The notes under the pieces are model-generated. The model was not told the origin of the DNA, made no database searches, and worked only from the letters and a program-made list of their open reading frames with translations. A DNA stretch of 64,000 nt, from NCBI RefSeq assembly GCF_900108185.1, contig NZ_FNVA01000004.1, forward strand, positions 62,001-126,000, in the 5' to 3' direction. Positions 27,751 to 37,748 of the stretch are shown in pieces; within the stretch, counting starts at the first letter, position 1; each line of letters begins with the position of its first letter. This DNA is from Bryocella elongata (GTDB lineage: Bacteria; Acidobacteriota; Terriglobia; Terriglobales; Acidobacteriaceae). The position numbers were made by a program, and so were the translations under genes.

Positions 27751-28593
27751 TTAGAGCGGGAGGCTGGCATTCCTGCGGCGGATCTCTTTGGCCTTCAGCT
27801 CGATGAGGTACTCGTAGAAGCTGGCCAGCGTGGCGTAGGCGATGCCGGCTGAGCCGTCGAGCACTGCGCCGCGCACGAACATCATGTACGCCCACTTGAT
27901 GAGCGGGCGGCCGGGCAGGCGATAGAAGATGGCCTTCTGGGCGACGCGGCGTTCGTGGAAGTTCTTTGCGAAGAGAGCCTTGCGCAGGGAGGCGGAGCTA
28001 TCGTCGGCTCTGGCGGCGAGGAGCTCGGCTTCCATCGTGGAGTAGGTGTTGTGCTTGGCCACCCAGTGGCTGATGCCCTTGGAAAAGGGATGATGGTCGA
28101 GTGGCGCGGTGAGGTTGGCGATGTCGCCCTCGACCTCGACGACCTCGTTGATCTCGCGGGTGTAGCGGGCGCGGCCGACGCGGAGCAGACGCACATAGAA
28201 GGGAGTCATCTGCGCGTGCCTGAGCCATGTGCCCCACAGGAAGTCCCGGCGGCGCATGCGGAAGCCGGCGACGTCTTCGGCGACGTTGGAGACGACCTGC
28301 TGCATCTCCGCGGCTAGTGCCGGGGTGACGCGTTCGTCGGCGTCGAGGACCAGGACCCAGGCATGGGCGAGGGAAAGCGCCAGGCCGGCGTTGCGCTGCT
28401 TTGCGTAGCTGTCAAAGGGGCGGATGGTGACCTTCGCACCGCGAGCCACGGCGATCTCACGGGTGCGGTCGGTGGACTGGGAGTCGAGGACGTGGATGTC
28501 GTCGGAGAAAGCGGCTGAGTCGAGGCAGCCGGGCAGATCCTGCTCCTCGTTCCGGGTGAGGATGAGAACGGAGATGCCGGTAGAGTCGATCAA
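27751..28593 (-). CDS. Family 2 glycosyltransferase (WaaE/KdtX-like)
   Basis: 280 residues. GT-A fold with ISVLILTRNEEQDLPGCLDS, DSQSTDRTREIA and the metal-binding VLVLDADERVTPAL. The C-terminus (FYRLPGRPLIKWAYMMFVRG) resembles WaaE/KdtX-like and EPS glycosyltransferases. It adds a sugar to the growing lipid-linked repeat unit. Its start overlaps the upstream acetyltransferase gene by 4 bp, so it belongs to the same operon. Confidence 0.85.
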   Translation of the reverse strand: MIDSTGISVLILTRNEEQDLPGCLDSAAFSDDIHVLDSQSTDRTREIAVARGAKVTIRPFDSYAKQRNAGLALSLAHAWVLVLDADERVTPALAAEMQQVVSNVAEDVAGFRMRRRDFLWGTWLRHAQMTPFYVRLLRVGRARYTREINEVVEVEGDIANLTAPLDHHPFSKGISHWVAKHNTYSTMEAELLAARADDSSASLRKALFAKNFHERRVAQKAIFYRLPGRPLIKWAYMMFVRGAVLDGSAGIAYATLASFYEYLIELKAKEIRRRNASLPL

Positions 28594-29231
28594 TCGGCAG
28601 GCACTCCGCGAGCTTCGGACTCCACGGGAAGCGGTCGACCGGCTTCATCGATGGTGCGGTTGCGCTCGCGGATGGGGACTGCGGGGTGGCCACTGTAGAC
28701 GGTCCAGGGGCTGAGGTCGCGGGTGGCGACAGAGGCCAGGCCGAGGACGGCGCCTTCGCCGACGGTCACTCCGGGCGCCACACAGGCGCGGGCACAGATC
28801 CACGCATAGCGGTGGATGTGCATGCGATAGGAGAGCAACGGGAAGGCCGGATCGTCGGAGTCGTGGGTTGCACCACACAGGTAGGAGCCCTGCGAGAGGA
28901 TGACGTGCGAGTCGAGCTGGATGGGCGAGGGGTTATAGATCTCGACACCATCTCCTGCGGCGACATGGTCTTCGCAGATCAGGTTCCAAGGCGCCCATAC
29001 CCTGGAGCTCGGATAAAAGTGGCAGTCGGGGCCAACGGTGGCGCCAAAGCAACGGAGGAGCAAGGCCCGCCAGCGGTGCATGGTGCGGGGCGACGGGCGG
29101 TACAAAACAAGCCAGGTGATGTTCCACACCAGGCGTACCACGCGGTTGATGAGGGAGAACGAGGGCCGGGTATAGGCGTCGGCGTTATCCAGACCCTCCT
29201 GCGCGCGATAGTCGGGGAGACGCGCCATCAA
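28590..29231 (-). CDS. WcaF-like putative O-acetyltransferase, left-handed beta-helix
   Basis: 213 residues. N-terminal WcaF-like region (SLINRVVRLVWNITWLVLY), then hexapeptide-repeat turns (VGPDCHFYPSSRVWAP, GDGVEIYNPSPIQLDSHV, VAPGVTVGEGAVLGLASV) that build a left-handed beta-helix and the catalytic His in LCGATHDSDD. Such enzymes acetylate a sugar residue of the exopolysaccharide with acetyl-CoA. Coupled by 4-bp overlaps to genes on both sides (27751-28593 and 29228-30418). Confidence 0.85.
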   Translation of the reverse strand: MMARLPDYRAQEGLDNADAYTRPSFSLINRVVRLVWNITWLVLYRPSPRTMHRWRALLLRCFGATVGPDCHFYPSSRVWAPWNLICEDHVAAGDGVEIYNPSPIQLDSHVILSQGSYLCGATHDSDDPAFPLLSYRMHIHRYAWICARACVAPGVTVGEGAVLGLASVATRDLSPWTVYSGHPAVPIRERNRTIDEAGRPLPVESEARGVPAD

Positions 29232-30418
29232 GAGGTACCCTCCACGGGTGAGCCGGAAGGAACTTCGGCTTCATGTTGAAAGACGCGAAGTATGGCTTGC
29301 GCGTTGCGAGGCATATCGAATCGTTCTTCAAACATTTTACGAGCCTTGACCCCCATCTGCACCCGTTCATCGGAAGGAAGGCTGATCCAGCGTTGGAGGA
29401 GGGTGGAGACGCCTCTTGGGGTGTCGGCCTCCACCAGCGCACCGCCGGCATCTGCGATCTCCTGCGCGATGTTGACGGGGAAGGTGAGCAGCACGGGCCT
29501 GGAGGCCGCCATGGCTTCTGCAACGGCGACGCCGAAGTTTTCCTGGTGCGAAGTCAGGACAAAAGCCTCACAAGAGGCCAGCGCTCCGTACTTTGCATCG
29601 CCGCGAAGCATACCCGGCCAGTGTACGCGATCCGCGAAGGGGGAGGTCACCAGGCGCTGGCGAAGCTGCTGGCTCCAGCCGTTGGAATCGGGACCTGCCA
29701 TGACGAGATGCAGGTCGGGATCGTTGGCCGCAGCGCCTTCGGGGGCGGTGAAGGCGTCCAGCAGGAGGTCACAGCCTTTCTTGGGGTCGATGCGCCCGAG
29801 GAAAAGGAGAAAGCGGTGGCCTGCGACACCGGGCACGGCTGCGGCGAAGGCATCGCCCTGTTCTTGGGTGTAGGGGGGAGGAGATTCGCACCCGATCGGC
29901 GTCACGGCGGAGCGCCACCGGGAAGGAGTGAAGGTCAGGAGGGCGAGATCGCGTTCGGCCGTGGCCGTGAACAGCACCCGATGGGCTCGTCGCAGCGTCC
30001 AGTACTCCTCCGTGAGCCAGTAGAGGCACTTCTTGAGGTGTTTGACTGGGTGCGCGCGGCGGAAGTACGGGTCGAGCATGCCGTGCGGGAAGACGGCGTA
30101 GGGAACCTTACCGTGGAGGGCGATGCGAGCAGCAACGCCGGTGTATTCCCAAAGGCCGTGGACGATCACACCGTCGTAGCGGTCGCGATGGACGATGAGC
30201 CAATCGCGAAGGGCTGGAACGTACCATTGCTTGCGGGCGGAGCCGAGGGCGTGGACGGTACAGGGCATCTCATGGAGAAAGCTGGCGAAGGGATCGTCGA
30301 TCGTCGCCACTTCGCTTTCGAAGTCCGGAGGGGCGTGCTTCACGAGCATTCGGATCACCTCGGTGGGCCCTCCGGCGGCTGGATCCACCGTACCGATGAG
30401 ATGAAGAATGCGCTGCAT
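29228..30418 (-). CDS. Group 1 (GT4-type) glycosyltransferase
   Basis: 396 residues. Glycine-rich N-terminus (ILHLIGTVDPAAGGPTEVIR) and C-terminal GT-B donor domain with FLLFLGRIDPKKGCDLLLDAF and the E-x7-E segment CEAFVLTSHQENFGVAVAEAM. It transfers a sugar in repeat-unit assembly on the cytoplasmic side of the membrane. Overlaps the following acetyltransferase gene by 4 bp. A gap of 146 bp, with no clear promoter, separates it from the upstream glycosyltransferase. Confidence 0.87.
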   Translation of the reverse strand: MQRILHLIGTVDPAAGGPTEVIRMLVKHAPPDFESEVATIDDPFASFLHEMPCTVHALGSARKQWYVPALRDWLIVHRDRYDGVIVHGLWEYTGVAARIALHGKVPYAVFPHGMLDPYFRRAHPVKHLKKCLYWLTEEYWTLRRAHRVLFTATAERDLALLTFTPSRWRSAVTPIGCESPPPYTQEQGDAFAAAVPGVAGHRFLLFLGRIDPKKGCDLLLDAFTAPEGAAANDPDLHLVMAGPDSNGWSQQLRQRLVTSPFADRVHWPGMLRGDAKYGALASCEAFVLTSHQENFGVAVAEAMAASRPVLLTFPVNIAQEIADAGGALVEADTPRGVSTLLQRWISLPSDERVQMGVKARKMFEERFDMPRNAQAILRVFQHEAEVPSGSPVEGTS

Positions 30419-30564
30419 AAGTCCGACCTTGTCCCTTACGACCTTGTGTAAGACCCTGAAGCAAAAACGCGAAACCCGTTATGTGGGGACTATCGGGCGC
30501 ACTGGAAGTGCTGGGTTTAGCAGCCGCAAGAATAACAGCGGTGGTGTTCGATCGGCTCTAAATC

Positions 30565-31794
30565 TTACTGCGACAAAGAGATACGTCTTGTTGCATAGGC
30601 GAGTGCCTCCCTGAGACCCACCACGTCCTGTTCAAAGCTCCAGGCTTCCATTCGTTCGACGGCGGCGCGGCCCATACGGTTGGCCGTGCCGGGTTGCTGG
30701 AGGACATCAAAGAGTGACTGTGCGAGAGCGCCAACATCTTCAACCGGAAAGACGTATCCCGCGACACCTGGGGTGACAAGGTCGAAGCTCGAGCCGACGT
30801 CCGAGGAGACGATGACTGCACAACCAGCGGCCATCGCCTCATTGACGATGAGGCCCCAGGGCTCATGGCGCGAGGGCAGCACAAAGACGTCGCTCATGGC
30901 GAAGAAGCCGGGGAGCTCGCTCTGATTGCGGAATCCGGCCAGGCGGACGTCGTGAAGCTGGTGATCGTGGATGTAGGCAGCGAGAGCCTGACGCTCCTCG
31001 CCGTCTCCGACGATGACAAGGTAAGGGGCAGGGCCAGCGAGGCGCGTGAGCAGCAGCTCGTAGGCTTTCACCAGGTCGATGGCTCGCTTGCGCTCCTGGA
31101 GCTTGGACGCGAACAGGATGATGGGCCGGCCGGGCTCGAGGCCGAGCTCTTCGCGTGGCGATCGGCTGGCGGCAGCCTTTGCCGCGAAGTAGGAGTTGTC
31201 GACGGCGTAGGGCATGAGGAACTGCGGGAAGTCGTCTCCGAAGTAGTGCTGCCAGTATTCGAGGTTGGCGGTGCCGATGGGCAGCGTTGCGGCGATGCCG
31301 TGGCTTAGCGCGCGCAGGAAGAGGCCTTTGAGCGCGAGCTTCCAGGGGCTGCGTGGCCGGTCAGCGAGCCAGGATTCGGCACGGAGGAGGACCGGAATCC
31401 CCAAAGCGTTCGCGCAGAGAATGCCCTGCAGGGCGTTGACGCTGGCGTAGCCGTGGACCCAAAGGGCGTCGAAGGCCGACGCCGAGCCCGAGCCGCGCAG
31501 GCGGCGAAAAAGGCCGCGGCTGATGGGGCTGGTGGCGGAGACTCCGCGGGTGTCCCGCAGCGGGGGAAGGAACTCGTGGTGATAGCCGTCGAGGAGCGGG
31601 GTATCCCAGGTCACCTCGACGCCGAAGCCCTCGTCTTTGTACGAGCGCACGGAAAAGTCGGAGCCGAACAGGACGGTAAGGTCGATGTCCGGCTCTCGAG
31701 CGATGCGACGCAGCAGCGGCGCCTGGTACTGGATCGGGTGGCTGACGAGGTAAGCCAGCCTGACCCTCTTGTCCTGCGCTGTTTGATTCATCAA
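30565..31794 (-). CDS. Group 1 (GT4-type) glycosyltransferase
   Basis: 409 residues. N-terminal LAYLVSHPIQYQAPLLRRIA is a typical opening of WbnH/PglA-like GT4 enzymes. The donor domain has RPIILFASKLQERKRAIDLV, YLVIVGDGEERQALAAYI and FVLPSRHEPWGLIVNEAM (E-x7-E). It builds the exopolysaccharide repeat unit. It starts 20 bp after the stop of the Wza-like gene and is probably in one operon with it and the kinase. Confidence 0.87.
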   Translation of the reverse strand: MMNQTAQDKRVRLAYLVSHPIQYQAPLLRRIAREPDIDLTVLFGSDFSVRSYKDEGFGVEVTWDTPLLDGYHHEFLPPLRDTRGVSATSPISRGLFRRLRGSGSASAFDALWVHGYASVNALQGILCANALGIPVLLRAESWLADRPRSPWKLALKGLFLRALSHGIAATLPIGTANLEYWQHYFGDDFPQFLMPYAVDNSYFAAKAAASRSPREELGLEPGRPIILFASKLQERKRAIDLVKAYELLLTRLAGPAPYLVIVGDGEERQALAAYIHDHQLHDVRLAGFRNQSELPGFFAMSDVFVLPSRHEPWGLIVNEAMAAGCAVIVSSDVGSSFDLVTPGVAGYVFPVEDVGALAQSLFDVLQQPGTANRMGRAAVERMEAWSFEQDVVGLREALAYATRRISLSQ

Positions 31795-31814
31795 CGTCTT
31801 AGACGCGTTTCGGA

Positions 31815-32843
31815 CTACTGCCGCGCGATGGCAATGGCGGTAACAGCCAGACTGACGGCGCCGATCAGTGTGCCCAGGCCACCCTGTTCGATGGCGAGCT
31901 TCAGACCGCTCTGGGGGACGAAGACGATGTCGTTGGGCTGAAGAATGGGATCCGGAGCCTTGCCGTAGAAGACTGCGGAGGCATCCAGCTTGACGACGGT
32001 GCGCTTGTCACCGATGGTGCGGATGATGCGGACGTCATGGGGCTTGGCATCGAAGGCGAGGCCGCCGGTGAGGGCGGATGCCTGCATCAGCGTCAGGGGA
32101 GCATACGGTGTCAGGTTGATGACCCCGGGGTTCTTGAACTGGCCCACCATGTAGACGACGCCGATCCTTGCGACGATGACGGTGTCACCGGGGAAGATGG
32201 GCACGTTGGAGCGCGCGCTGTGGAGCGGATCGCTTCCGAGATCGACCACGATCGGTTCGAGGGAACCGGGGCGATTGATGGTGATGACGTGGCTCGCAGT
32301 GGGGGGAAGGCCACCGGCGGCAGAGAGAACCTCAAGCAGGGGACGTGAGCCGATGATGGGCACGACGCCGTGCATCTCGCCGATCATGGTGGCGGCCGTG
32401 TTCGGGCCTTCCGTTACGGTGAGGGTGACCGCCGGGTCGCGGTACATGCCAGCCTGATCGAGTGCGTGGGCGATGTGGACCTCGGCCTCGGAGATGCTGA
32501 GACCGGCGAGCTTGATCTCTCCAATCAGCGGAAGGAGGATGTTGCCGTTTGCTCCGATTCGCCCGATGGGGACGTATTCGGGCTGATTGAAGATGTGGAC
32601 CTGCACTTCGTCGCCCACCGTGAGGACCTGGTCGTGCTCGACGGGGTAGAGCAGTGACTGGTCGGTGGTGATGCTGGTGGGCCGGTTGAGCTCCGCGCCG
32701 ACGGAGCTTGTCGCCGGTCCATTGAACTGAGCTCGAGCTCCGCTTGCAGCGAGTAACAAGGGGAGAAGGACGAATGAGAGCCGGGCGAGGCGGGCAGTGG
32801 AGCTGCCAGTACGCACCGCAAGATTGCTGAGTTGCGTGCGCAT
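31815..32843 (-). CDS. Polysaccharide export protein (Wza-like)
   Basis: 342 residues. Signal sequence (LARLSFVLLPLLLAASGARA), a Poly_export domain (HDQVLTVGDEVQVHIFNQPE, PLIGEIKLAGLSISEAE) and two SLBB-type segments (VVPIIGSRPLLEVLSAAGG and VGQFKNPGVINLTPY). It forms the outer-membrane channel for EPS secretion. A hydrophobic C-terminal helix (LGTLIGAVSLAVTAIAIA) plays the part of the Wza barrel helix. Its ATG overlaps the stop of the kinase gene by one base (TAATG). Confidence 0.9.
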   Translation of the reverse strand: MRTQLSNLAVRTGSSTARLARLSFVLLPLLLAASGARAQFNGPATSSVGAELNRPTSITTDQSLLYPVEHDQVLTVGDEVQVHIFNQPEYVPIGRIGANGNILLPLIGEIKLAGLSISEAEVHIAHALDQAGMYRDPAVTLTVTEGPNTAATMIGEMHGVVPIIGSRPLLEVLSAAGGLPPTASHVITINRPGSLEPIVVDLGSDPLHSARSNVPIFPGDTVIVARIGVVYMVGQFKNPGVINLTPYAPLTLMQASALTGGLAFDAKPHDVRIIRTIGDKRTVVKLDASAVFYGKAPDPILQPNDIVFVPQSGLKLAIEQGGLGTLIGAVSLAVTAIAIARQ

Positions 32844-35161
32844 TATTCCCCTCCTCGCTCTTCTTTGCTCTTGGACTTGCGCTTGTCGGACTTGGAGGCC
32901 CAGCCGTCGTGCTCGACGCCCTGAGAACCGTATCCGGAGTAGCCGTAGTACCCGTAGTAGGAGTAGTACTCCGGCGAGTTGAGATCGACGGCGTTGAGGG
33001 CGATACCTGCCAGTGGAGCTCCCGAGCGGATGAGGAGGTCGCGGGCGCGGCGCACAGCCTGCTTGCCGCTCTTGCCGTGGCGTACGACGAGGACGACGGT
33101 GTCGACCTCAGGCGCGAGCACGATGCTGTCCGTTACGGAGAGCAGTGGTGGTGAATCGATGACGATGTGCGTATAGATGCCGCGGCACTGCTCCACGAGG
33201 TTGCGCATCACCTGCGAACTCAGCATCTCGGTGGGGAACGGAGGAACGGGGCCGCTGACCAGTACATCGAGGTTGGGCAGCTCCGGGACGCGCTGCAGGG
33301 CCTGTTCCAGCGTGGCGCTGCCGGTGAGTACGGAGCTGAGGCCGATCTTGCCATTGAGGCCGAATCGATGATGCACGGTCGGCCGCCGGAGATCGGCGTC
33401 GATCAGCAGCGTCTTGACATCGCGCTGTGCCAGTACTGTGGCAAGGTTCGTAGAGACGGTCGTCTTGCCTTCGGAAGGGGTGGAGCTGGTGACGAGGACG
33501 ACCTTGGGCTCTTTGCCCGCCGTTGCGAGCAGCAGCGAGGTGCGAAGGCCGCGGAAGGACTCGGCGAACTGTGACTTGGGAGCCGCCAGAACACCAATGT
33601 TGCGAGCGACGAGGCCAGTCGCGTTCTGCTCGGCGCTGGTGCGGCGGGTCTTCGGGATGACGGCCAGGGATGGCAGGCCGGTGATCCGCTCGATCTCCAT
33701 GACGTCACGGAGCCCGGTATCGAGGCTGTCGAGGACGAAGGCCACGATGAGGCCGACGATGAGCGCGACGACGAGGTCGATCATCAGGATCGTCGAGCGA
33801 GGTTTGAGCGTCGGATAGACGGGCGGAACGGCGTTGTCGACGATCTCGATCTCGGTGGACTCGAGGCCGGCTTCAACGGCAGCGGAGCGCAGTCGCTGCA
33901 GGAGGCCATCGTAGAGCTGCCGGTTGGTCTCATACTCCCGCTGGCGAAGCGTGTACTGGACCATCTGGTCGCGGAGCTGGTAAGCGGTGGACTTCTCCGC
34001 TTCGAGAGCGCCGCGGGTCTGTTGCTCGTTGGTCCGTGAAGCGATGTAGTTCTGCCTGGCCTGGGCGAGGATACGATCCTGCTCGGCGCGGATCTCCTGG
34101 TTCAGGGTGTCGACCTGAGCGCGCAGGGCCCTGATCTGCGGGTTTCTGTCGCCCATGGCGACGTTGAGCTTGGCGAGATCCGCCTTGGTGGTCTCCATCT
34201 GCGTGCGAAGAGTCGCAAGCTGCTGGTCGCCTGCTCCGGGAGCTCCGCTGGTCAGGTTGCCGCTGGAGCCTACCTGGGTGGATGCCACCGAGTCGTCGAT
34301 CTGGTTCGGATCCATCCCGCTGAGGGTGTGGTAGCGGACTTCCGCCATGATGCGGGAGATCTGAGCCTGCCCCACGGCGCGGTTCAGATCCTCGAGGCTG
34401 GTGGTGATCTCATTGTGGGTGGGATCAAAACCAAGTATGCCGATCTTCTTCTGAAGATCGATCATCTGCTCCTGAGAGGTCTCAACCTGCTGCTTGAGGT
34501 CGCCGAGCTGGGTAGACAGGAAGTCGGAGACGCGCTTCTGAGCCTCGGCGCTGGACTCGAGGCTGCGGAAGATGTATTCGCGGATCAGCTTGTTGACGAT
34601 CTCTGCGGAGAGATCCGCGCTGAACGTCTGGCAGCTGATGTGGATCAGGTCGGTCTTGGCGATGACCGATACATTGACGTCGGCACGGAGGGTGTACAGG
34701 ACCATCTGGCGAACGACGGGGTCGTCGATGTTGCGATGGGGCTGCGCTTGCTTGGACTTCTGGGTGCCAAGGAACCAGGGGTTATTGGCGAGATCGAGGT
34801 CGCGGGCGACGGTGAGCAACAGCGTGTCGCTCTTGAGGATGGAGACCTGGGTCGGCAGGTGCGCGGACGAGCTTTCGATGCCGCTGCCGCCGGTTGCGGC
34901 GCCAATCTTGTATTCGTTGGAGGCGCCGCTGCGGATTTCGATATTGCCGTAGGCTTCGAACAGCCGCGGTTGCGTCGCGCTCTGATAGAGCGCGAGAAGG
35001 ATGCCAATCAGCGCGGCGGCCAGGATCCAATATTTGCGTTTGCGTATGGTGAGCCAAGCGTCCGATAAGGTCGTATCACCGGAGGCCCGATCCTGCATCG
35101 CCTGCGGCATCACGACCTCGGACTCGCTCGCCTGGGAAGTCTGGGCGCGGACCGGAATCAT
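32843..35161 (-). CDS. Wzc-like chain-length determinant and BY-type tyrosine kinase
   Basis: 772 residues from ATG 35161 (an upstream frame extends to 35458 but overlaps ugd and looks non-coding). Order: membrane helix (YWILAAALIGILLALYQ), Wzz domain, long periplasmic coiled coil (about residues 300-440), second helix (ILMIDLVVALIVGLIVAFVL), then kinase with Walker A STPSEGKTTVSTNLA, Walker A'/B TLLIDADLRRP and DSPPLLSVTDSIVL. The tail holds eight Tyr within fourteen residues (YYSYYGYYGYSGYG), the autophosphorylation cluster. It controls chain length and export together with the Wza-like protein; the CpsB-like phosphatase would reverse phosphorylation. Confidence 0.92.
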   Translation of the reverse strand: MIPVRAQTSQASESEVVMPQAMQDRASGDTTLSDAWLTIRKRKYWILAAALIGILLALYQSATQPRLFEAYGNIEIRSGASNEYKIGAATGGSGIESSSAHLPTQVSILKSDTLLLTVARDLDLANNPWFLGTQKSKQAQPHRNIDDPVVRQMVLYTLRADVNVSVIAKTDLIHISCQTFSADLSAEIVNKLIREYIFRSLESSAEAQKRVSDFLSTQLGDLKQQVETSQEQMIDLQKKIGILGFDPTHNEITTSLEDLNRAVGQAQISRIMAEVRYHTLSGMDPNQIDDSVASTQVGSSGNLTSGAPGAGDQQLATLRTQMETTKADLAKLNVAMGDRNPQIRALRAQVDTLNQEIRAEQDRILAQARQNYIASRTNEQQTRGALEAEKSTAYQLRDQMVQYTLRQREYETNRQLYDGLLQRLRSAAVEAGLESTEIEIVDNAVPPVYPTLKPRSTILMIDLVVALIVGLIVAFVLDSLDTGLRDVMEIERITGLPSLAVIPKTRRTSAEQNATGLVARNIGVLAAPKSQFAESFRGLRTSLLLATAGKEPKVVLVTSSTPSEGKTTVSTNLATVLAQRDVKTLLIDADLRRPTVHHRFGLNGKIGLSSVLTGSATLEQALQRVPELPNLDVLVSGPVPPFPTEMLSSQVMRNLVEQCRGIYTHIVIDSPPLLSVTDSIVLAPEVDTVVLVVRHGKSGKQAVRRARDLLIRSGAPLAGIALNAVDLNSPEYYSYYGYYGYSGYGSQGVEHDGWASKSDKRKSKSKEERGGE

Positions 35162-35244
35162 TGCGTTCAGTGTACGCGATCCGGTGCGCAAAGCGATGAC
35201 GACATTGGGCGAAGCAGTTGTACGACGCAAATCGTGACAGTGTC

Positions 35245-35253
35245 TGTGATAAT
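35245..35253 (+). promoter_or_regulatory. Possible extended -10 promoter for ugd
   Basis: TGTGATAAT matches an extended -10 element (TGnTATAAT), 57 bp upstream of the ugd start, in the 148-bp gap between the divergent wzc-like and ugd genes. No convincing -35 is present. Confidence 0.3.
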
Positions 35254-35309
35254 GAGCAAAGAAATCCATCCCTGCCAGTAGCAGGACGTGCACGAAAGGG
35301 TGTATCGAG

Positions 35310-36719
35310 ATGAAAGAACCCATCCGAATTGCGGTTGTGGGCTCAGGGTATGTAGGACTTGTCGCAGCCCTCTGTTTTGCCGAGATGGGCCACGAGGTAT
35401 TGTGCGTCGATAACGACGAACGCAAGGTGGCCGCGCTGCAGGGTGGCGATACCCTCATCCACGAGAACCATCTGCCTGAGTTGCTGAATCGCTACCGGAA
35501 CCAGCAGGTGCGATTCACGACCGATCTCGCCGAGGCGACGCGCCTGTGCGCGGCGATTTTCATCGCTGTGGGTACTCCGCAATCGGAGACGGGCGACGCG
35601 GATCTGTCCTATGTGGAGGCTGTCGCGAGCGAGATTGCACGGCACATCGACAGCTATAAGGTCATCGTCGAAAAGAGCACCGTTCCGGTGTACACGAATG
35701 AGTGGATTCGCCGGGTGATCGAGCGGAACGGCGTTCGCCGGGACGCATTCGATGTCGTGTCGAACCCGGAGTTCCTTCGTGAAGGCACAGCAGTGGAAGA
35801 CTTCCTGCACCCGGATCGCATCGTCGTGGGCGCTGACTCCGAGCGTGCAGCGAAGGTGCTGAATGCGATCTACGCTCCGTTGACGGACGGCAGCTACTAC
35901 GACAGCCCGACGAAGATTCCGGGCTGCTGCTCGCGTGAGAACCTGCCGCCGCTGCTCAACACGTCGACCAAGAGTGCCGAGATCATCAAGCATGCGTCGA
36001 ATGCGTTCCTGGCGCTGAAGATCAGCTTCATCAATGCGGTGTCGAACCTGTGCGAAGCTGCAGATGCCAACGTGGAGCAGGTAGCTCGCGGCATTGGGCT
36101 GGATTCCAGGATCGGGCCGAAGTTTCTGCGGCCGGGTATTGGATACGGCGGATCGTGCTTCCCGAAGGATGTCGCAGCGTTCCGTTCGGTCGCAGACCAG
36201 ATGGGCGTGGACTTCAACCTGCTGGCAGAGGTTGAAAAGATCAACGTCAACCAGAAGAAGCGTTTCCTCGCGAAGGTTCGCGGCGCACTGTGGACGCTTC
36301 GAGGCAAGCGGCTGGCGGTGCTGGGCCTGGCGTTCAAGGGCGATACCGACGACATCCGCGAGAGCCCCGCGATCGACCTGGTAGAGATGCTGCTGGGCGA
36401 AGGCTGCGTGGTGGTGGCTTATGATCCCGCAGCGATGAAGCGTGCGCAGGCGGAGCTTCCTCCTTCCGTGCAGATGCGTTACGCGGAGTCGGTGGATGAC
36501 GCTGTGCGGGATGCGGATGCGGTGCTGGTGCTTACGGACTGGCGCGAGTTTGCGGAGATCGATCTCGAGCAACTCCATAGCCTGCTGCGCTATCCGATCG
36601 TGATCGATGGTCGCAACCTGTTCGATCCTGCACGTATGGCCGAAGCGGGGTTCACGTACCTGAGCGTAGGGCGTGCGACCGTTACCCCCGTCCGCGAGAC
36701 GGTCGATAATGTGGCCTGA
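35310..36719 (+). CDS. ugd: UDP-glucose 6-dehydrogenase
   Basis: 469 residues. N-terminal NAD-binding motif VVGSGYVGLVAALCFAEMGHEV, catalytic Cys in RPGIGYGGSCFPKD, and conserved STKSAEIIKHASNAFLALKI and GLAFKGDTDDIRESPA. It oxidises UDP-glucose to UDP-glucuronate with two NAD+. Divergent from the Wzc-like kinase. The next gene starts 63 bp downstream and uses the product, so this pair makes UDP-glucuronate and UDP-xylose for the exopolysaccharide. Confidence 0.95.
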   Translation: MKEPIRIAVVGSGYVGLVAALCFAEMGHEVLCVDNDERKVAALQGGDTLIHENHLPELLNRYRNQQVRFTTDLAEATRLCAAIFIAVGTPQSETGDADLSYVEAVASEIARHIDSYKVIVEKSTVPVYTNEWIRRVIERNGVRRDAFDVVSNPEFLREGTAVEDFLHPDRIVVGADSERAAKVLNAIYAPLTDGSYYDSPTKIPGCCSRENLPPLLNTSTKSAEIIKHASNAFLALKISFINAVSNLCEAADANVEQVARGIGLDSRIGPKFLRPGIGYGGSCFPKDVAAFRSVADQMGVDFNLLAEVEKINVNQKKRFLAKVRGALWTLRGKRLAVLGLAFKGDTDDIRESPAIDLVEMLLGEGCVVVAYDPAAMKRAQAELPPSVQMRYAESVDDAVRDADAVLVLTDWREFAEIDLEQLHSLLRYPIVIDGRNLFDPARMAEAGFTYLSVGRATVTPVRETVDNVA

Positions 36720-36782
36720 ACGAGTCATGCGCTTCAACAGGGCCGATGAGCCCGTTGGGGCCGGGAAGAACGCAACGAGCTG

Positions 36783-37748
36783 ATGGCATCACAGAACATT
36801 CTGGTAACGGGGGCGGCCGGGTTTCTCGGCTCCCACCTTGTCGATCGACTTCTCGCCGAGGGCAACACTGTGCTCGGCGTCGACAATCTTTCGACCGGTA
36901 GCCTGGCGAACATTGCTCATCTTGAGCGTGAGCCGCGCTTCGGTTTCGAGGAGCACGATATCTGCACGCCTTTTGATTTTGGGCGGGTGGATTACGTGTT
37001 TAACTTCGCTTCGCCGGCGAGTCCGATTGACTACATGCGGCTCGGCGTTGAGACGTTGGATGTGGGGTCGACTGGCACGAAGAACTCTCTCGAGGTGGCA
37101 CGGAAATACGGTGCCGGGTACCTGCATGCTTCGACGTCGGAGTGCTATGGCGATCCCGAGGTACATCCGCAGGTCGAGACCTACTGGGGCAACGTGAATC
37201 CCATCGGGCCGCGGTCGGTTTATGACGAGGCGAAGCGCTTCTCGGAGGCGCTGGTGACCGCGTACTTCCGGTACTACGGTGTGAACACGCACCTGGTGCG
37301 GATCTTCAATACGTACGGCCCGCGGTTGCAGCCGAACGATGGCCGCGTGATCAGCAACCTGATGATGCAGGCGCTGCGGGGCGAGTCGCTGACGGTGTAC
37401 GGTGATGGCTCGCAGACGCGGAGCTTCTGCTATGTGTCGGACCTGATCGATGGCATCTACAAGCTGTCGAAGTCGCCGAAGCATGGTCCGGTCAATATCG
37501 GCAATCCGACGGAGTGGACGATCCTGGAGTGCGCGAAGGAGATTCAATCGCTGATTGGGTCCGACTGCGAGATCCTCTTCAAGCCCCTGCCGCAGGATGA
37601 TCCCAAGCAGCGCCGCCCGGACATTACACGAGCCCGTGAGCTGCTGGGCTGGGAACCGAAGGTCTCACTGAGTGAGGGACTCGCGAAGTCGCTGGACTAC
37701 TTCAAGGAATGTGTGGCGGCAGAAGAACTGGCGAAGAGTGGTAAGTGA
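36783..37748 (+). CDS. UDP-glucuronate decarboxylase (UDP-xylose synthase)
   Basis: 321 residues, SDR epimerase/dehydratase family. Glycine motif [17 protein letters not shown], catalytic Tyr/Lys in [11 protein letters not shown], and [17 protein letters not shown] and [18 protein letters not shown], the standard UXS signatures. It turns UDP-glucuronate into UDP-xylose with bound NAD+. Directly downstream of ugd. A bidirectional terminator follows at 37771-37802. Confidence 0.93.
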   Translation: MASQNILVTGAAGFLGSHLVDRLLAEGNTVLGVDNLSTGSLANIAHLEREPRFGFEEHDICTPFDFGRVDYVFNFASPASPIDYMRLGVETLDVGSTGTKNSLEVARKYGAGYLHASTSECYGDPEVHPQVETYWGNVNPIGPRSVYDEAKRFSEALVTAYFRYYGVNTHLVRIFNTYGPRLQPNDGRVISNLMMQALRGESLTVYGDGSQTRSFCYVSDLIDGIYKLSKSPKHGPVNIGNPTEWTILECAKEIQSLIGSDCEILFKPLPQDDPKQRRPDITRARELLGWEPKVSLSEGLAKSLDYFKECVAAEELAKSGK